Assembly (NCBI GenBank): GCA_032158295.1
Contig: CM063255.1
Span: 13,234,094-13,298,093 of the forward strand
DNA length: 64,000 nt
Source: Pycnopodia helianthoides
Taxonomy: Eukaryota > Echinodermata > Asteroidea > Forcipulatida > Asteriidae
Direction: 5' to 3'
The notes under the pieces were generated by a model. It was not told where the DNA came from and did not search any database. It saw only the letters and a program-made list of their open reading frames with translations. Position numbers and translations under genes: made by a program. Below are positions 1 through 14,500 of the stretch, piece by piece (positions within the stretch are counted from its first letter, which is position 1; each line of letters opens with the position of its first letter).

Positions 1-102
1 TCCAGGCCTTCAGCCAAATCTGATGTTAATGAGAATATTTGCTTATAAATAAAAAGATCTTTTCAAATTTGGTAATTAACAAGATATAAGTTATTTTCTT
101 AC

Positions 103-2547
103 CTTTGCAATATACTTGTCATAGAAGTTGCTACATTTTTCTTTGTCCGTTTTCTTTGCACCATCCTTGTCAACAACAATTACGGCATTCTTTTGGGGTA
201 AAGTATTCCCAGCACTCTTTTGAGGTTGAACTGTTTCACTGGTCTCCCTCTTGTTTGCTTTCAACGATTCAACAATGCTTGGAAATGAGGAATGTGTCGC
301 CTCAGTGGACCGTGCTTGGTCCACAGATGGTATGAATGGTTTGTTATGTGTATTTGATGCACATTTATCCGTAATAACAGTCTCTAATTGTTTCTCTGAT
401 GGAGGTGGGTTGCTACTTGATGGACTGGCTTTAGGAGTTTCAGTTTCATCAGTGGTATTGCTTTTTGGTTCTTGCTCCTGTTCAATCATCTCTTTTGTGG
501 TTTCTCTCTTTTCTGGTTGATCACTCTTGTCTTTTTTTTCAAAGGGATTTGAAACAAGAATGACGTCGTCCATGTCCATTGGTGCCTGATAATCATCATG
601 CATGTGTGCCTTATCGATGTCACTTTGCTGCTCACGTTTACCAGTGTTAATAGATTCTTTGGTTTTAATTGTTGCAGAATTAAGAGACCTTCTTTCTGTA
701 TCAGTAACTGTTCCTGTTTCATCTATAACAAGATCCCCAGCATCGGAGTCTGACATTTCAGAATGGCAGCTCATAGCAAGATCAATATCTGAATCAATCC
801 ATTTTTTTGTTTTTACTGTTCTAGGAGCTTTGATGACGCCTTCCTTTGATGTTCCAGGTTTTGCAATGTGTGGTGATTCCTTCACAATTTCATCCACACA
901 AGAATTTGATGCTTGAGTGTTTGAGCTTTTGTCATTTGTATCTGCTGAATCTGTTTTACTGGAAGTATCTTTGGAGGTAGAATCAGTTGACTCTTGCGTT
1001 GCTTGGTCATTGTCTCTTTCAAGTAGAGTTGTTTTGATCGATCTGCCTTCATTTGGACTCGTTGCATTGATCTTATTGGAAGCATTATTGTCGACCTCCA
1101 TGTCGGATTCCTCAGAGTGGTCAGCCTCACTTGACTCCGACTCAGAGTCAGACGACTCCGAATCTGAGGTTTCCTTCTCCACGCTGTGCAATCTCTCAAT
1201 CCCTAAGGAAGCTTTCATGGTCTCAATAGTCTTACCCAACTTGATGTGAAACTTGTCTTTGGTTGTGGACCGTGAGGTACTTGGTGTATCTTCATTAGCA
1301 TCCAACTTCTCTGAAGGCTCTACAACCTTACTTTTCTGAGTTTTGTCAGAGCTTTGAGCAGCAGCATTATCAATTGTCTCATCAGTAGGTGATGGTGGCT
1401 TTAATATATTGCCCAATGACTTGTCAACTTTATTCTTCTCAACAGATTGAGTTGTATCTAAGTCATCTGATGTTTCTGATTCTTCAGGAATCTCTGGATG
1501 CCTCTTTGAGTCTCTTATACGAGTATCTTCATCACAGAAATCCGGTTCTTCATCAGCAGTCCTGCCTCTCTTTGTTTTCAAGTTTCCCATTTTCCCCAAT
1601 GATCTAGGGCTCACCTTGTTCAATTTGATGGCAAGACTCCTGCTAAACTCACTCTGTGAGGCATGCACCTTACCAAGGAGCTGAGCAGAGGGTGATTGGG
1701 CTTCCATCTCAGGATCTACATCTAGGCCCTCGTCACTTACTTCAAATACACCCACTGGTGCTTTACTAGGTGATGAGGCCTCGCTGTCATCACTCCTTCC
1801 CTGATCAACATCTGGAGACTGCTCTCGAGGAGGACTGCTAGACAAACCATCCAATACGTCAGTATTGATACTGTTTGATGAGTTTTTATCATTGGCACAA
1901 CCCATTCTTTTTCGTGCAACTGTAAATACCTGTCGTTTTACTGAGCTAATAGTGCTGTTTTTAGAGTCTGGTGTCATCAAAGCCTCCTTTGGTGACACAG
2001 TGGAGTTGGTAGACCCAGAGTTTTTATCGTTATCGGCGCTGTTGTTATTTTCTGATACCAATGGAGATTCTTCATTAGCTTCATCCTGAGGTTTCCCTGT
2101 TGGGACAGCATCAATTGTGTCTTTGTCTAGTACTGTTTGTGACTCTGGTTTAATATCGGGTGAACCCTCAAAGCCTTTCTCTTCAACTACATCCTTCTCC
2201 TGCAACACCTCCACATCACAGGTTCTGTCTTAATCTCTACAGTGGATGACTTCTCCTCGGGTTTTGGACTACTTCTATCATGTATGCCATTATGAAATGA
2301 TCCCATTGCCATTCTGCTTCCTTGCCACTTCTGTCTGTCTACTGGGTTGATGATCAGACAGTCCAATTTACCATAAGTTGTACGGTTGGGTGCATACTTG
2401 AAGCAATCTTTGCCGAATGTCTTCTGCAGATTCTGGATGTGGAGTTCCATCTCTGCTACCGAGCTGTTCAGACCTGTCGTCTTCTTCTTGGGTTGACAGG
2501 GAATATCACCTGAATACATGTAGCAGCTGGTGACAGGTACCCAGGCT
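103..2547 (-). CDS. ZMYND8: ZMYND8-like large exon 11 (PWWP end plus acidic tail), with apparent frame break
   Basis: Opens with [16 protein letters not shown] (end of PWWP) and [16 protein letters not shown], matching vertebrate ZMYND8, then about 700 residues of disordered Ser/Asp/Glu-rich sequence. Two islands resemble vertebrate ones: [19 protein letters not shown] with a following Ser/Asp/Glu block, and a [10 protein letters not shown] motif. It ends AAAG before GTAAGA at 102. The first 330 bases read in one frame and the rest in another: frame one stops at 2187-2189, frame two is open only from 2229 leftward, and both are open between. One missing base there would give a smooth [15 protein letters not shown]. 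Sequencing or assembly error, or a real indel allele, is more likely than a splice. Confidence 0.92.
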
Positions 2548-5500
2548 CTGTTATATGGAAATAGATAACTGGAGGTGAATCATACAAGAGTCTATTGTTG
2601 ATTGGTCAAAGAATGGAAGTGAAAATGTCAATACTAAACCACGTCAGCGCAAAACAATAAAATTGGTGTACAATTTTGAATTCAAATAGGTGTTAATGAG
2701 GAAAACAGCAACATGTACCCGTATCAAACATTCCGGTATGTGTTCATCTGTAATTTGTATCCTACTGGCGGAAAATACCAAATTCACCTCATGAAAATTC
2801 ACATTTTAGGTGCCAGGGTTCGAATGTGTTCTTTTGTGACCTCAAAATGTTTGTTCTTTTATAGTCAGGCATTATTCAATCTGCAGTGAGTATGAACCAG
2901 CTTTAGTTCTGTGTATTTTTAATGCTGTGGCGTGTCGAAGCAAAGCGGATAAGAGCACCAGTCTTAAGCTCTGGTGTTTCTGATCAGCAGAGTGTGGGTT
3001 CCAGTCCCAGTTGTGACACTTGTGTCCTTAAGCAAGACACTTAACCATTATTGCTTCGTCCTTCGGATGGGACGTAAAGCCGTTGGTCCCATGTGTTGTG
3101 TAATGCAAATAAAGAACCCAGTGCACTTATCGTACAGAGAAAGTGTTCGCCCCGGTGTTTCTGGTTTGATGGCGGCAAATTGCGCCACAGCACCTTGTAA
3201 ACCATTAAATTGTGCAAAATGTATGTAGAGGAAAAAGGTCTCATACTTCAAAACGCAGCTCCGCATACCTTGCAGGAAAAATATTGAGCGCTTTGAGACG
3301 CCCATCAGGTGTGATAAAGCGTTATATAAGGGCCACGTAGTATTATTATTATTATTAGACAAAACTCATGCAGTTTAAAGGTTCCGAATGGTTGAGCAAC
3401 TCATTGAAGAATAGGGGGGGTAACAGTTAAATGTCCTTGTGAGACTCATAAGGTACTGTTTACCTATCATGCTGCCCAAAGAAACGTACATCCAGTTGTC
3501 CATCTTTTTCTCTGATGACCTTTGATGGCCAGAATGGGAAACCCTGCAGCCTTGCCCATACAAGCTTATGGGGATCTCGCTGAATAGGAACAAATTGATA
3601 TTGGAAATCATTGCATGTCTGATATTAATAAGTTAAAATACTGAACAGACCATTTGAGTTCTCAATCTAATGAAGATGTCAGCTTGTACATCAAATGTTT
3701 ATGATTGCTACAGGATAACCAAAACTTTAAAAAATACTTAACTTATAATCAAAGCCAAAATGTTTCTGGTCAGGTTGGTCAAAAATGCAACCCCTTAGTT
3801 TGATGGATTCAGAATAGCACAGCTACAACCCCTACATGAATGCTTTACATGGGGCCAGGCATACTATTCTCACTGACTCAATGGTATGGGTTATGAACTA
3901 CCCAATACTAATGGATTCTCTCTGCTCTGAGCTTTTCCCGAGCCATTACAGGCAAAGACTAGAATTACTAGTTGAAAGCTCAGCCATTAGAACGTTCATA
4001 CCAGTACCAATCATCCAGAGAAATATTGCTTTGTAAAATGTGGTTCAAGTCAAAGAATAGCATATGAAGACCTCTATGGATCATTGCTACTTATTTTGAT
4101 TGCTGCAATCAAAAACCCAATAGGAATGTGCACAAGATCCCTGACGAAAGAGCTTTTCATTGTTTTCTCAAAAAATGTGATCATTTGATGAAAAGTTGAC
4201 AGGGTGTTTTGTATGTTTCATTTTAAACTTAAGGATGGGAACTAGTTTACTCTTCCAAGAACAATGATACACTTTTTCCGGAGGGTCTAACGGGGAAGGG
4301 TTAGTTATCTCCATTACTTACACAGACTTCACAGAACCATTTGTCTCGTTTCAGACAAGCTGACAAATAGCAATCTGGACATATCTCTATCTCCTTGACC
4401 TTGAATGAAGTAAAAACATAATAGACTGCAATCACCGATCAAATAAATATATCATAGACTGTAATCACAGATTAAATAAAATATAACAACAGGTTGTGTT
4501 TATGCTCGACTGCAAGAGAGAAAAAGTGTGGTCTTTTTCAGATTATTTTAAAGAACATTAAATAAAGAAATTTTGAATTTTGTTGCATTGAAATTTTTCT
4601 TTGACAACAGGTTTTGTGTAAGTGAAGTGTTAGAAAAACATAAAATGTAGTAATCTGGGAAAGTATAAAGCGATCTTACTGAAAAGTACCACAATGTCAA
4701 GATTAGTTTGATTGTAATATTTAATGACATTCAACTCATATGGCACATTTGGAGCATTAAGAGGCACTGTGGCACAATGTACTGTCACTGCCAGAAATAC
4801 AGCTTTTTCTCTTTGTTTAACAATAGACTGTGCAAGTCTCATGAGTATTCAAATATTGGGACCCATTAAAGTACGCAAGTTTGTTTCCTTCACGTGTTAA
4901 AGCAAAGTACGTGGGACCAAATAGTCTCAAAAATGTTTGACTTTGTGCAAGACTTGCATGGTCTATAAGTGTCCTAGGTTATTTAATGTGCTCTACATAA
5001 CAATGGAACCCACAGCTTAATGTCCTTTTTGAACGACAGAGGAATTCTAAGCATCTTGCATAAGGACACGAGGACCCAAACCACACTCTGACAACAACAA
5101 CACTTGCCTAGTGTGTGTGTAATCCTGGAGAAAGAACAGCAGAATGAGTTCCAACTTGCTGGGCTATAACAATAGAGATCGCGCTGTTCTATATCAACAT
5201 AATGTGCTATTCATTATCACACACGTGCTTGTGGAATACAGAAAATGTAGCATATCCGCGTCCCATATCCAACTCGGTCTTTGGCCTCGTTGGATATCGC
5301 ACACAGAGGCGCTATATTTTTCTGTATTCCACTCGCTCTTGTGTGATAACTAATAATACAACTGCAATGTGTATCACAAACAACTAACCTCATATTCACA
5401 TATCTTGATAATCATTCGTGCACTATTTGTAAGCTTGTGATGCGCTGTGTGGGAGAAAAATTCACAAATATATTAATCAATTTCTTTTTAGATCCCGTCT

Positions 5501-8500
5501 TAGAGAACATGCAATGACGAACTATTCCATTAAATGTAAATAACTCCTTTCAAGGAACAACCTAGAAACTTCAGTCTTAACCCCACCCCACCCCTCCATG
5601 TCTTTTGCTAGAGACCCTCCCATATTCTTCAGATACTCCACTCTACATGTCTATTAACTCAACACCCAATGTTTGGTTTATAAAATATTGGTATAACAGT
5701 TCCAATGATAAGAAGTTGTTATTTTGGCCTGGTGAACTTACCCTAGAAAATCAGACAACTTTAATACTGTAAAGGATTTCAAATACAACTATAGATAGGT
5801 TGCAATACCTGCCATCTTTACGGGCAAATTGAATTTTTCTTGCAGATGCGTCAATTGCTCAAACTATTAACGCAGCCTTGTTGTTCACTAACCAATCATG
5901 CAATGAGCTTTGTAAAATGTGCGCATGCTGCATGCTCTCATGGGAAATGCATGACTGTTTGTTTCAAATTGCCCGTAAAGATGACCGATTTACGTCATAT
6001 TGCAAGCTATCTATTGGACATGTTGGATGCATGTAAGTCTACGGGGCAGAATATAATCACATCAATCTGCATTCCATGTTAGAAAGAGAATAAGTTGAGC
6101 CTAGTGATAATCATTATTGTGTATGTGCATGGGGGTTGTCTACCGATTGAAACAGAGGACTTTAAAGTAAAAAAGATCAGTGTGTTTCAACACAGCAGGG
6201 ATGTCTTCGCTTCGTTTTCATATACAAAACCAATGGGGAAGTCACTTAAAAAAACTTAGTCCAAACAATGGAAGAACAAAGAGATGTCATTTCTAATCAT
6301 TTTTCATTTCACTTTTCTGGTTGTTAAACCAAGGACTCTCAGAAAAGCGAAATTAATCACTATACCAGCCAAAAATAACCATGGACAAAAGACAAAGAAG
6401 GATTATTTTAGTTTTAGATGTTTGAGGAAAATCTAAGAGAATTATTCTAAGAAAAACACATGATATCAGGTAGGGACAGAAAACCCAATACACATAGTTC
6501 CCCAGGCGGGATTTGAAATGGGGAAGTTAGGGAAAGGTACCACTATGCCAACCCGACTGCCCAAGTCCTTGATTTACAGGATTAACAAACATTCCTGTGT
6601 CTGTATACTTGTAGTGACATGGTGGACCACAAATGTCTTCAATAGTGCTTACTGTGTCTATTGGAAAATCCGGCTAGTGCTTAAACACTGTGCGTGTAAT
6701 GTGCTATAAGAATAGTTTATCATATATATTATTATTAACTTACATCCATTGAACACAATGCAGTTATGCAAGATCCACTTTGCATCCAAGAGAAAAGCTT
6801 CTGTACTTCCATACATCCGCTTCTTGATGTTCTGCAAGGAGAAAAAACAGTATGTGAACAAGCTCTCAGAGATAATACATTGTAACCTTAGCATATACCT
6901 TTCCAACAAAGTTATTTTCCAACAGAAAAGTAAATAAGGAGGAAATCTCATTATGAATCAAGTTCAGGAAGTCTCCTGTTACAAAGACCCTAAACCAACC
7001 TGATTTCTCGTTTATAAACATGTGTCCTGTTAACTTTCATGAAAAGAAATAACATCTGAAATTTGTTTTGTCTGTACCTGATTTGTGCAGGAAGGTTCAT
7101 TTACATGCATTCATAAAAAACTGATACACAACTATTTCCTAACTGCTCTGTAATGGTCTTGTTCTTACAGATTTTCTGAATTGCCCCTCTCACCAGCTCA
7201 CAGAAAAAAGCCGTTACTAAACACTGTAAATCTGTTTGTGGCAATTTAAAAGTTGTGTGAAAGAAAAAAAGTTTAATGAATTAATGTATGGTTGGTAAAA
7301 TATCACATTTTAATTGACAAACAGTCTGCAAAACAATGATGTCAAAAAACACTTTAACTTCAATGCGGTTTTCTCCAAACATGAAAGTTTGACTGCAGTG
7401 GCTCAATTGTCTTTGGTGGAAACAGTGATGAAATGATGAAATTACTGGACTTGGGCCTACTTTCCAGTCATTGCCAGTGAGTACTTTAAGTCTTGGGGTC
7501 GATTTCACAAAACCCTTCCTAACTTAGGATCGATCCTATGATTTAGGACGAGTCCCAGCCGTAAGATCGATCCTAGCTAGGACCGATCCTAGGATTGATT
7601 TCACAAAACCTGTCCTAAGCAGGACGAGTTGTAAATAAAACCACAAACAAGTTTTCGGACAAGGCTGAATTCGCTAATGCAAGAGCTATTTGGTGCCTTT
7701 ATCGCTTCAGTAATGAAACGGCAGTCTGAACCTTCAAAATGCACACCACAATAAAAAACAAATCGTCAGCCATTTTGTTTTCGCTTAGGCGAAAAATGTT
7801 GACAGTTTACTGTTGATTTTAGGCCTTTATGAGTGAACAATCAATGTGTGTGTTTACATACAGCTGAGGTTAACTGGTTTGTGTATATTTGTTGATTAAA
7901 AGGAGGAAGAAAATGGAATTTGGGTGAAAAAATTGTAAAGAAGATGCTGCGAATGTGATGATTTTGTCCTCCGTCTGCTGACCAAATTAACAACGTCTAT
8001 TCGCTATGTACATCATAGGCTCTATGGTGACGATCTTGTAACTTTTTACAGTCTGATTTCTGATGTTTTCTTATAAATATAAAAAGCTTAATAAATAATA
8101 CTTTGTTTAATTCGCATGCCTGTTTCTTTTTTTAAATTCATTTTCAAAAGGTTTGGCTGAGAAAAAAACAACGGAGTGTTTGTCAATTTTCCGCGAACAC
8201 GGAAAATCATTGGCCCTACCCGTGTTTCATGCTTTAGTTGTCCACCAAACCTGTCTGGCAGTATCCCCTGCCTCGTACATCTATATCTATGGACGATTTC
8301 CTCGTCTAGTTCAGACTATGTTTCGGATCGGAAGAGGCGTTCTCTTAGTAGCTCCTGTCTCTCTTCGTGGTCAGCCAACAGTAACAGTGCCATTATTGTA
8401 TCAAGCACATATCGTTAACGTACAAATAGAATGCAAAATCATCCGCTAGGACGACCCTTGTACCGATCCCAAGTTAGGATGGGTTCCGGGCCGTTTCCAA

Positions 8501-11500
8501 GGTAAAAAGGACACGTCAAACCCTTCCTATCTTTTGTGAAATCGTTCCTAGGACGCGTCCCAAGTTAGGACGAGTTACTCGTCCTAACTCAAGATAAGAC
8601 GAGTCCTAACTCTTTGTGGAATTGGCCCCTGGACTTATCTAAATTCAAAGTTTCTTAATCATGCATTTAAGGAGTAATGAATGACAGGTTAATATGAGGG
8701 TTACTTGAATATTAATATTAAGTCCAACCTTCTCAAGTGTTGATAGATCCATTGGGTTGAACACAAACTCCTCATAGCCAGGATTCTGTTGCAGGTTGAC
8801 CGGCTTCAAGAATGGCTCGGCCTGAAGAAACAAAACAATAATAACAAATTCAGGGTTAATTGTACCCCCAAAAAAATAAATAAATACTGAAGAAAAAAAG
8901 TGATAGTAGCCAAATCTTGGTCTGAAATACAGACGAATCAAGGTGACAATCATGTGTCGCCAATTAACGGGTAGGCATTATAACGTAAATTGCTCCCAGT
9001 GTACATCTTAAAAACTTGTACTGATGGAAAACATTATTGAATATCATGATTTTGTTTTCAATCCACTAAAATATCATCTATGATTTAATCATATGAACAT
9101 ATCGGTATACTATTTTATAGTAATTCTTCACCAATATTTCTCTGCTTAAAACTATTTAGGAACATTTCTTCTGTGTTTGCAATTTGCACAAGTCTCACTG
9201 CTCCTGAAAAACTGCCGCCTGATTAAAATAGAGAAAGAGAATCGTGGGGTATGATGCATGATTGAGCATACAGCCCTGGCTGCCTGCAGGAACTCAGCCA
9301 ATTGAACAAATTTGTTATGCACTTCTAACGGGAAGGGCATTATTTTCTTGGCAATGAAATGCAATAACATATTTATATTGGTACAAGGTTCATTAATTTT
9401 CCAATGCATCACAGGCCTCTTTGACCAATTATGTTGACACAACTGTACGAAGCGCCAGTGTGATAAAACCTGCAAATGATGTACCAGAGAATACTAAACC
9501 TCACAGATGGCAGGAACAATTACCCAAAACTAATTGATGAATACAGGATGCTACATGTAAAGGTCTACTGACTCTCTATCTCACTACAAACAGAAATAAA
9601 GAGGTTTAGACAAATGTACAAGGGTAAAGAGAAAATAATTTAAAATATTGACATTAGGAAAAACCTGACAAATCACAGGGCTTAAAAGTTCTTGTTTGTT
9701 GGCTCTTTAAAATGGGTCCACTGTTACTGTTAAACTGTTGGGCAAAACATTCAGCTTATACCAATACTACTAATAGTGGCATTTGTATAGCGCTCAAATC
9801 CGTCACTCAGTGACGCTCATGGCGCTCCAACATTATTACCCCTGGTCACTGGGCCATTTGTTTCATTCCTTAACCCTCCTACTGTCAGTGACTCTAGGCA
9901 ACATTTTCCAGTGAGTTGACCAACCATTTGAAACCATTCGACTGCCTAGGCTGTGTACAGTGGCACAACTGTGCACAGAACTAACTGTGTACTTTGTACA
10001 TGCATTCCCTCATGGTATCATATTTCAGGCCATTTGTTTCATTCCTTAACCCTCTTACTGTCAGTGACTCTAGGCAACATTTTCCAGTGAGTTGACCAAC
10101 CATTTGAAACCATTCGACTGCCTAGGTTGTGTACAGTGGCACAACTGTGCACAGAACTGTGTACTTTGTACATGCATTCCCTCATGGTATCATATTTCAG
10201 GCCATTTGTTTCATTCCTTAACCCTCTTACTGTCAGTGACTCTAGGCAACATTTTCCAGTGAGTTGACCAACCATTTGAAACCATTCGACTGCCTAGGTT
10301 GTGTACAGTGGCACAACTGTGCACAGAACTAACTGTGTACTTTGTACATGCATTCCCTCATGGTATCATATTTCAGGCTGGCATAGTTTATCTATCATTC
10401 AAAACCACTTGAATGGTATTGAATGGTCAGACAGCAAGAGGGTTAAACCATCTCAGCTCCTTTGGGAGTATACATGGTATACAGCCTGTGCTGCCAGTAG
10501 GCCTATGTAGCGCACCAAACTAAATCAGTCACAACAACCATCTCTGCTCTCACAGAACCCATTTACCATTACGTCAAGAGAAGCACTTATAGTTAAGTGT
10601 CTTGCTCAAGGACACAAGTGTCATGACCGGGATTCGAACCCACATACTGATGACATAGCCACCAGAACTAGAGTCCCATGTACTAAACCGCTCCAACAAG
10701 ACTATCAGAATAGGCCTACCATTCAGTCAAAAAATGATTTTGAATTTTCACTGGTAACCTATTTCTGCTAATCATGAATACTTTTGCTTAGTACTACTCA
10801 CCCCCGAGTGTCTCATTCTCTTGAGAGCAAAGAGTAGAAGTTTGGCCAGTTGGTCTAATGTGAGTGATGCCATGGCTTTTGATTGTGAGTCAATACACTC
10901 GGCATTTGTTGCTCTCTGCAGAATAGAAGAATGGTATTGAAAAGTCAGAGTATTATTACCACACAAATCAACAATAAATAACAACTGTACATAGTTCTAC
11001 TATTGTCAAAAGTTATTTCAGTCAACACATCCTGTATGCACGCTGAGGTTTTTCACTACTTCAGGCTCCAAAGTGGGGGGGGGGGTGTGATTTAACCTAA
11101 ATTCCTCTGTTTTGTCATTTAAAAAGCAATTCTAATGACAAAAATGGACAATTGGATAATTTACATAACTTTACTAATTGAGCCTAGCCATTGTGTTGTA
11201 CAATTAATGTACAACCTGTATGTTCAAGTTGCTGCTAACTTGTTGACCTCCTGCAGTAGTAAATGTACATTAAAGGTATGTTCAGGCTAGCAAATGAACA
11301 TTATAACAAGCATTATTTATTTGGGTTCTTAAAAATGTGTACTTTCTACTTAAAATATGTACCGTACCTCACACTCAGGACAGAACCAGTCCCCATATGG
11401 ATCACCTTCCAGCTTAGCACATTTAGGATGATATACCCTAGGGCAAAGCTCACAGCAAATGACTGAACCTTCCTTGTGACAAACCCAGCAATAAAAGTCA

Positions 11501-14500
11501 TTCCTTGAATCCTGTGGGATTGAAATCACACAAAGCACATATTCATAAATTTTAACCATTTGGATTTAACATGTGCAAACAAACACATGCACTTTAACCA
11601 ATCCAAATGTTTGAAGCACAAGACTTGCACAATATTTTGATGTTACAACAACTTGCAGCATACCTGTACAATGTAGGAGCATTATCAAGCAGCCGATTTT
11701 TACCAGACTTTACGCAACTACATAAGTCCACTTGCGCAAGATCTACATGTATTGTGTTAGTGGTGCACAACTAAAGCAATAAATGTTGTGCAAGCTGACT
11801 CACACAGCGGCAGGGCTCAAACTACCCACTGGACCACTGGACAGAAATAATACAGCACTGGGCCAGTAACCCCACAACTGAACAAGCCCTGCAGACTAGT
11901 ACTTTTCCAAGTACTGTATACTTTTGAAGGTTTATTAATGTACATGTCTAAGTCAGCTTTTCAAGTCTTTACCGAAATGGTTGACTGTTTAGTTCAATGA
12001 CCAAATGAAAGTTTGCAACTTCCTTCACTCCTCAACCATATTTCTCTCAAGTGATTTACTAGGATCCTAGAATCAAGAATCAACACAAACTATTGTACTC
12101 CAGATACAGTGGTATTCAATAACCCATGTAACGCCTAATCAGTTTACTATTGCAGACTTCAATCCAACAGAATCAAACTAAGCAAACATTGGACTTTATG
12201 GGCTGAGGGTAGTTCAGTTAGCAGCTGAAAGCACTTTTTGATATTCCCATAAATTTGTTAGCTGCCCAATCAGCCTAAATCTCAAAACCCTGCGAAAATA
12301 TTGATATCAAATTTCACTACCCATCTGAAGGGGGTGATGCAGCTGGCAGTAGCAGCCAAGGAAAATGCACTGTTTACACTAATCAAAAAACATATTTGTA
12401 CCGGAACATCTTCCTGCAGTTATTTTCTCTTTTGAGGGTCTGCAGATGTATCAATCATTTTAATGATTTTGATTTTTAATCATTTTAAAATTTTGTATTT
12501 AATAATTTTTAATGATTGATATTTAAAAATATCAATCATTAAAAATTATTAAATACAAAATTTTACAATTTTGTCATTCCATCTTTAGGAGGCTAGTTAT
12601 TTTTGAAGGTACCCTATACATGTATGCCCCAGGGATTTGTAAGCAAAGGCATTGGGGCAAAGCATTCAAACAGCTGAACAGGCTGAACAAAGTTTCACAG
12701 ACAAGTGAAATGTTTGTTTGTATTGATATGAGGATAGACTAGCCAACAAATGAAAATATTTGATGAAAAAAATCAATTAGTTATTTTAAAACTAATTAGT
12801 GTTTTTTGCTTACAGCAACAATAGCCTGTTGCACAGTTTTCATGCTGGACCACAGATAGTTCTTACCTGGTCTCGATTTGATCGATTGATCTTTCTTTTC
12901 TTGCTTGACGGAGGGACATAATCTTCCTTGTGTTTGACATTCACTTTGCTACTATTGGGACTGGTCTGGCTTAGCTTCCGTTTCTGAGGCATCTTTCCAT
13001 CTGTATGAAGTGTAAATGTTGAATACTTAATGCAAAAGAATTACGTTACAACCACAGCAATTGGGATATGAGAAGATTTCTGATTGCTACAATGTGCTTA
13101 CTTCAAAATATACATGAAATAATGAGCAAATCTGTTTAAGTGTACACTGACTTACTAATGGAGTGGTCAAACAATGGGGATGCAACCATACATGGAATTT
13201 CAAAGGAACAACTGCAATATCAGTTAGTCTGCAAACGTTCTGACTGGCCCAAGTTTTAAGACTTCCTTTCAATGTCATTTGTATGGTGGTTGAGTTTCAA
13301 GCCTACTTGCTCTGTGCGGGCAGTGCTTCTACAAGATACAGGTGTCTTTCGACAAGCCAACCAGACCACTTGGGCAGAATTGTTCATGGTTCTCCATTAT
13401 GTGTTTTTACTGGCACTTTTTACGTTTGCCAAAGAACCACTGTTAATGGGGAACAATGATCAGTACCACCTCATAAAGGAATTTCTTAAGAAATTGAGGA
13501 GCACTTACTTTGAAGTTTGAGTGGTTTTTATTTTACACTATAGATTCTGAGCCAGTAATTGACGATGACTACTGACCTCAAGTAGGCACAGAATGACTGG
13601 ATATATTACCTTTTTGCGGTGTTTTATTTGGAGCATTCTGGATCTTGTCCATGTCAATATGCGGTTCACGCTTCATCCTGTAGATAAACATAAGCCATGG
13701 TTAGTAACATGTACAATGCATTGAACATAAGCTGGTCACACACTATTGACGCACCAACCAATCATCCTGAAGACACAAGTCAAGTGTCAATCTTGACATT
13801 TGTGAGTATATTTTGGGCTCATGGCATCAAATGTAGTTCTTGTGACACTGCTTCTCATAGAATTCTGTGTTTTATGGCCCATAGAATCAGGAGCTTTACA
13901 GCACCATAAGTCAATTATCATTCTGTAAGCTACATGTATGCCATTAGACACGGAGAGAAAAAAGGGGGCACATCTCAAACCTTTTTCAGCTGGCGTTTTA
14001 TTTTTTAAATATTATTTCACTTTATTAGGAACTTACGGTACAAAGTGTAATGCGATCCCATGACAGCAACATTCTTGCCTGCCAGGAACAAGCCCTTTAG
14101 GTTCAAGGCCAAACGTTTTGTAAAGGTTGGCATAGTCTACAATACATGTAGGCCTACTACATTCAAAAAGATTTTTTGAAAAGTCAAAATTTCCTTTGAC
14201 CACAATCGATCAAGACCCAGATTATCAGCACGTATGGATGTCCACACCAAGACCATAAAAACAGCCAGCCTAATTTCTTAAAGCCAATAAGCAGTAAAAA
14301 TAGTGCTTAGTAAATTTGTGTTGCTCGGCACAAACCTGTTCACTGAGCTACACATTGAGCTACATGTAGATACATACATGTACCTTAAGTGCTGTAGAGC
14401 AGTTGTTTATACATGTACGTACCATCAACAAAATAAACTAAGAACCTACAATTGTACCGGCGATTCAAAATAAAGTACGACATGGAACCATGTTCCTGTT

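Noticed and set aside
2200..2219. 20-bp GT..AG micro-intron restoring the ZMYND8 frame
   Set aside because: Far below any plausible spliceosomal intron length in animals; a one-base indel explains the same data.
5211..5361. Pre-miRNA
   Set aside because: The stem is too long and uniformly paired; typical of a MITE.
7130..7240. Minus-strand reading [19 protein letters not shown] in ZMYND8 intron 6, at first taken for a bromodomain helix exon
   Set aside because: It lies upstream of exon 7 in transcript order, lacks splice borders in phase, and the true helix C exon was found at 5389-5444.
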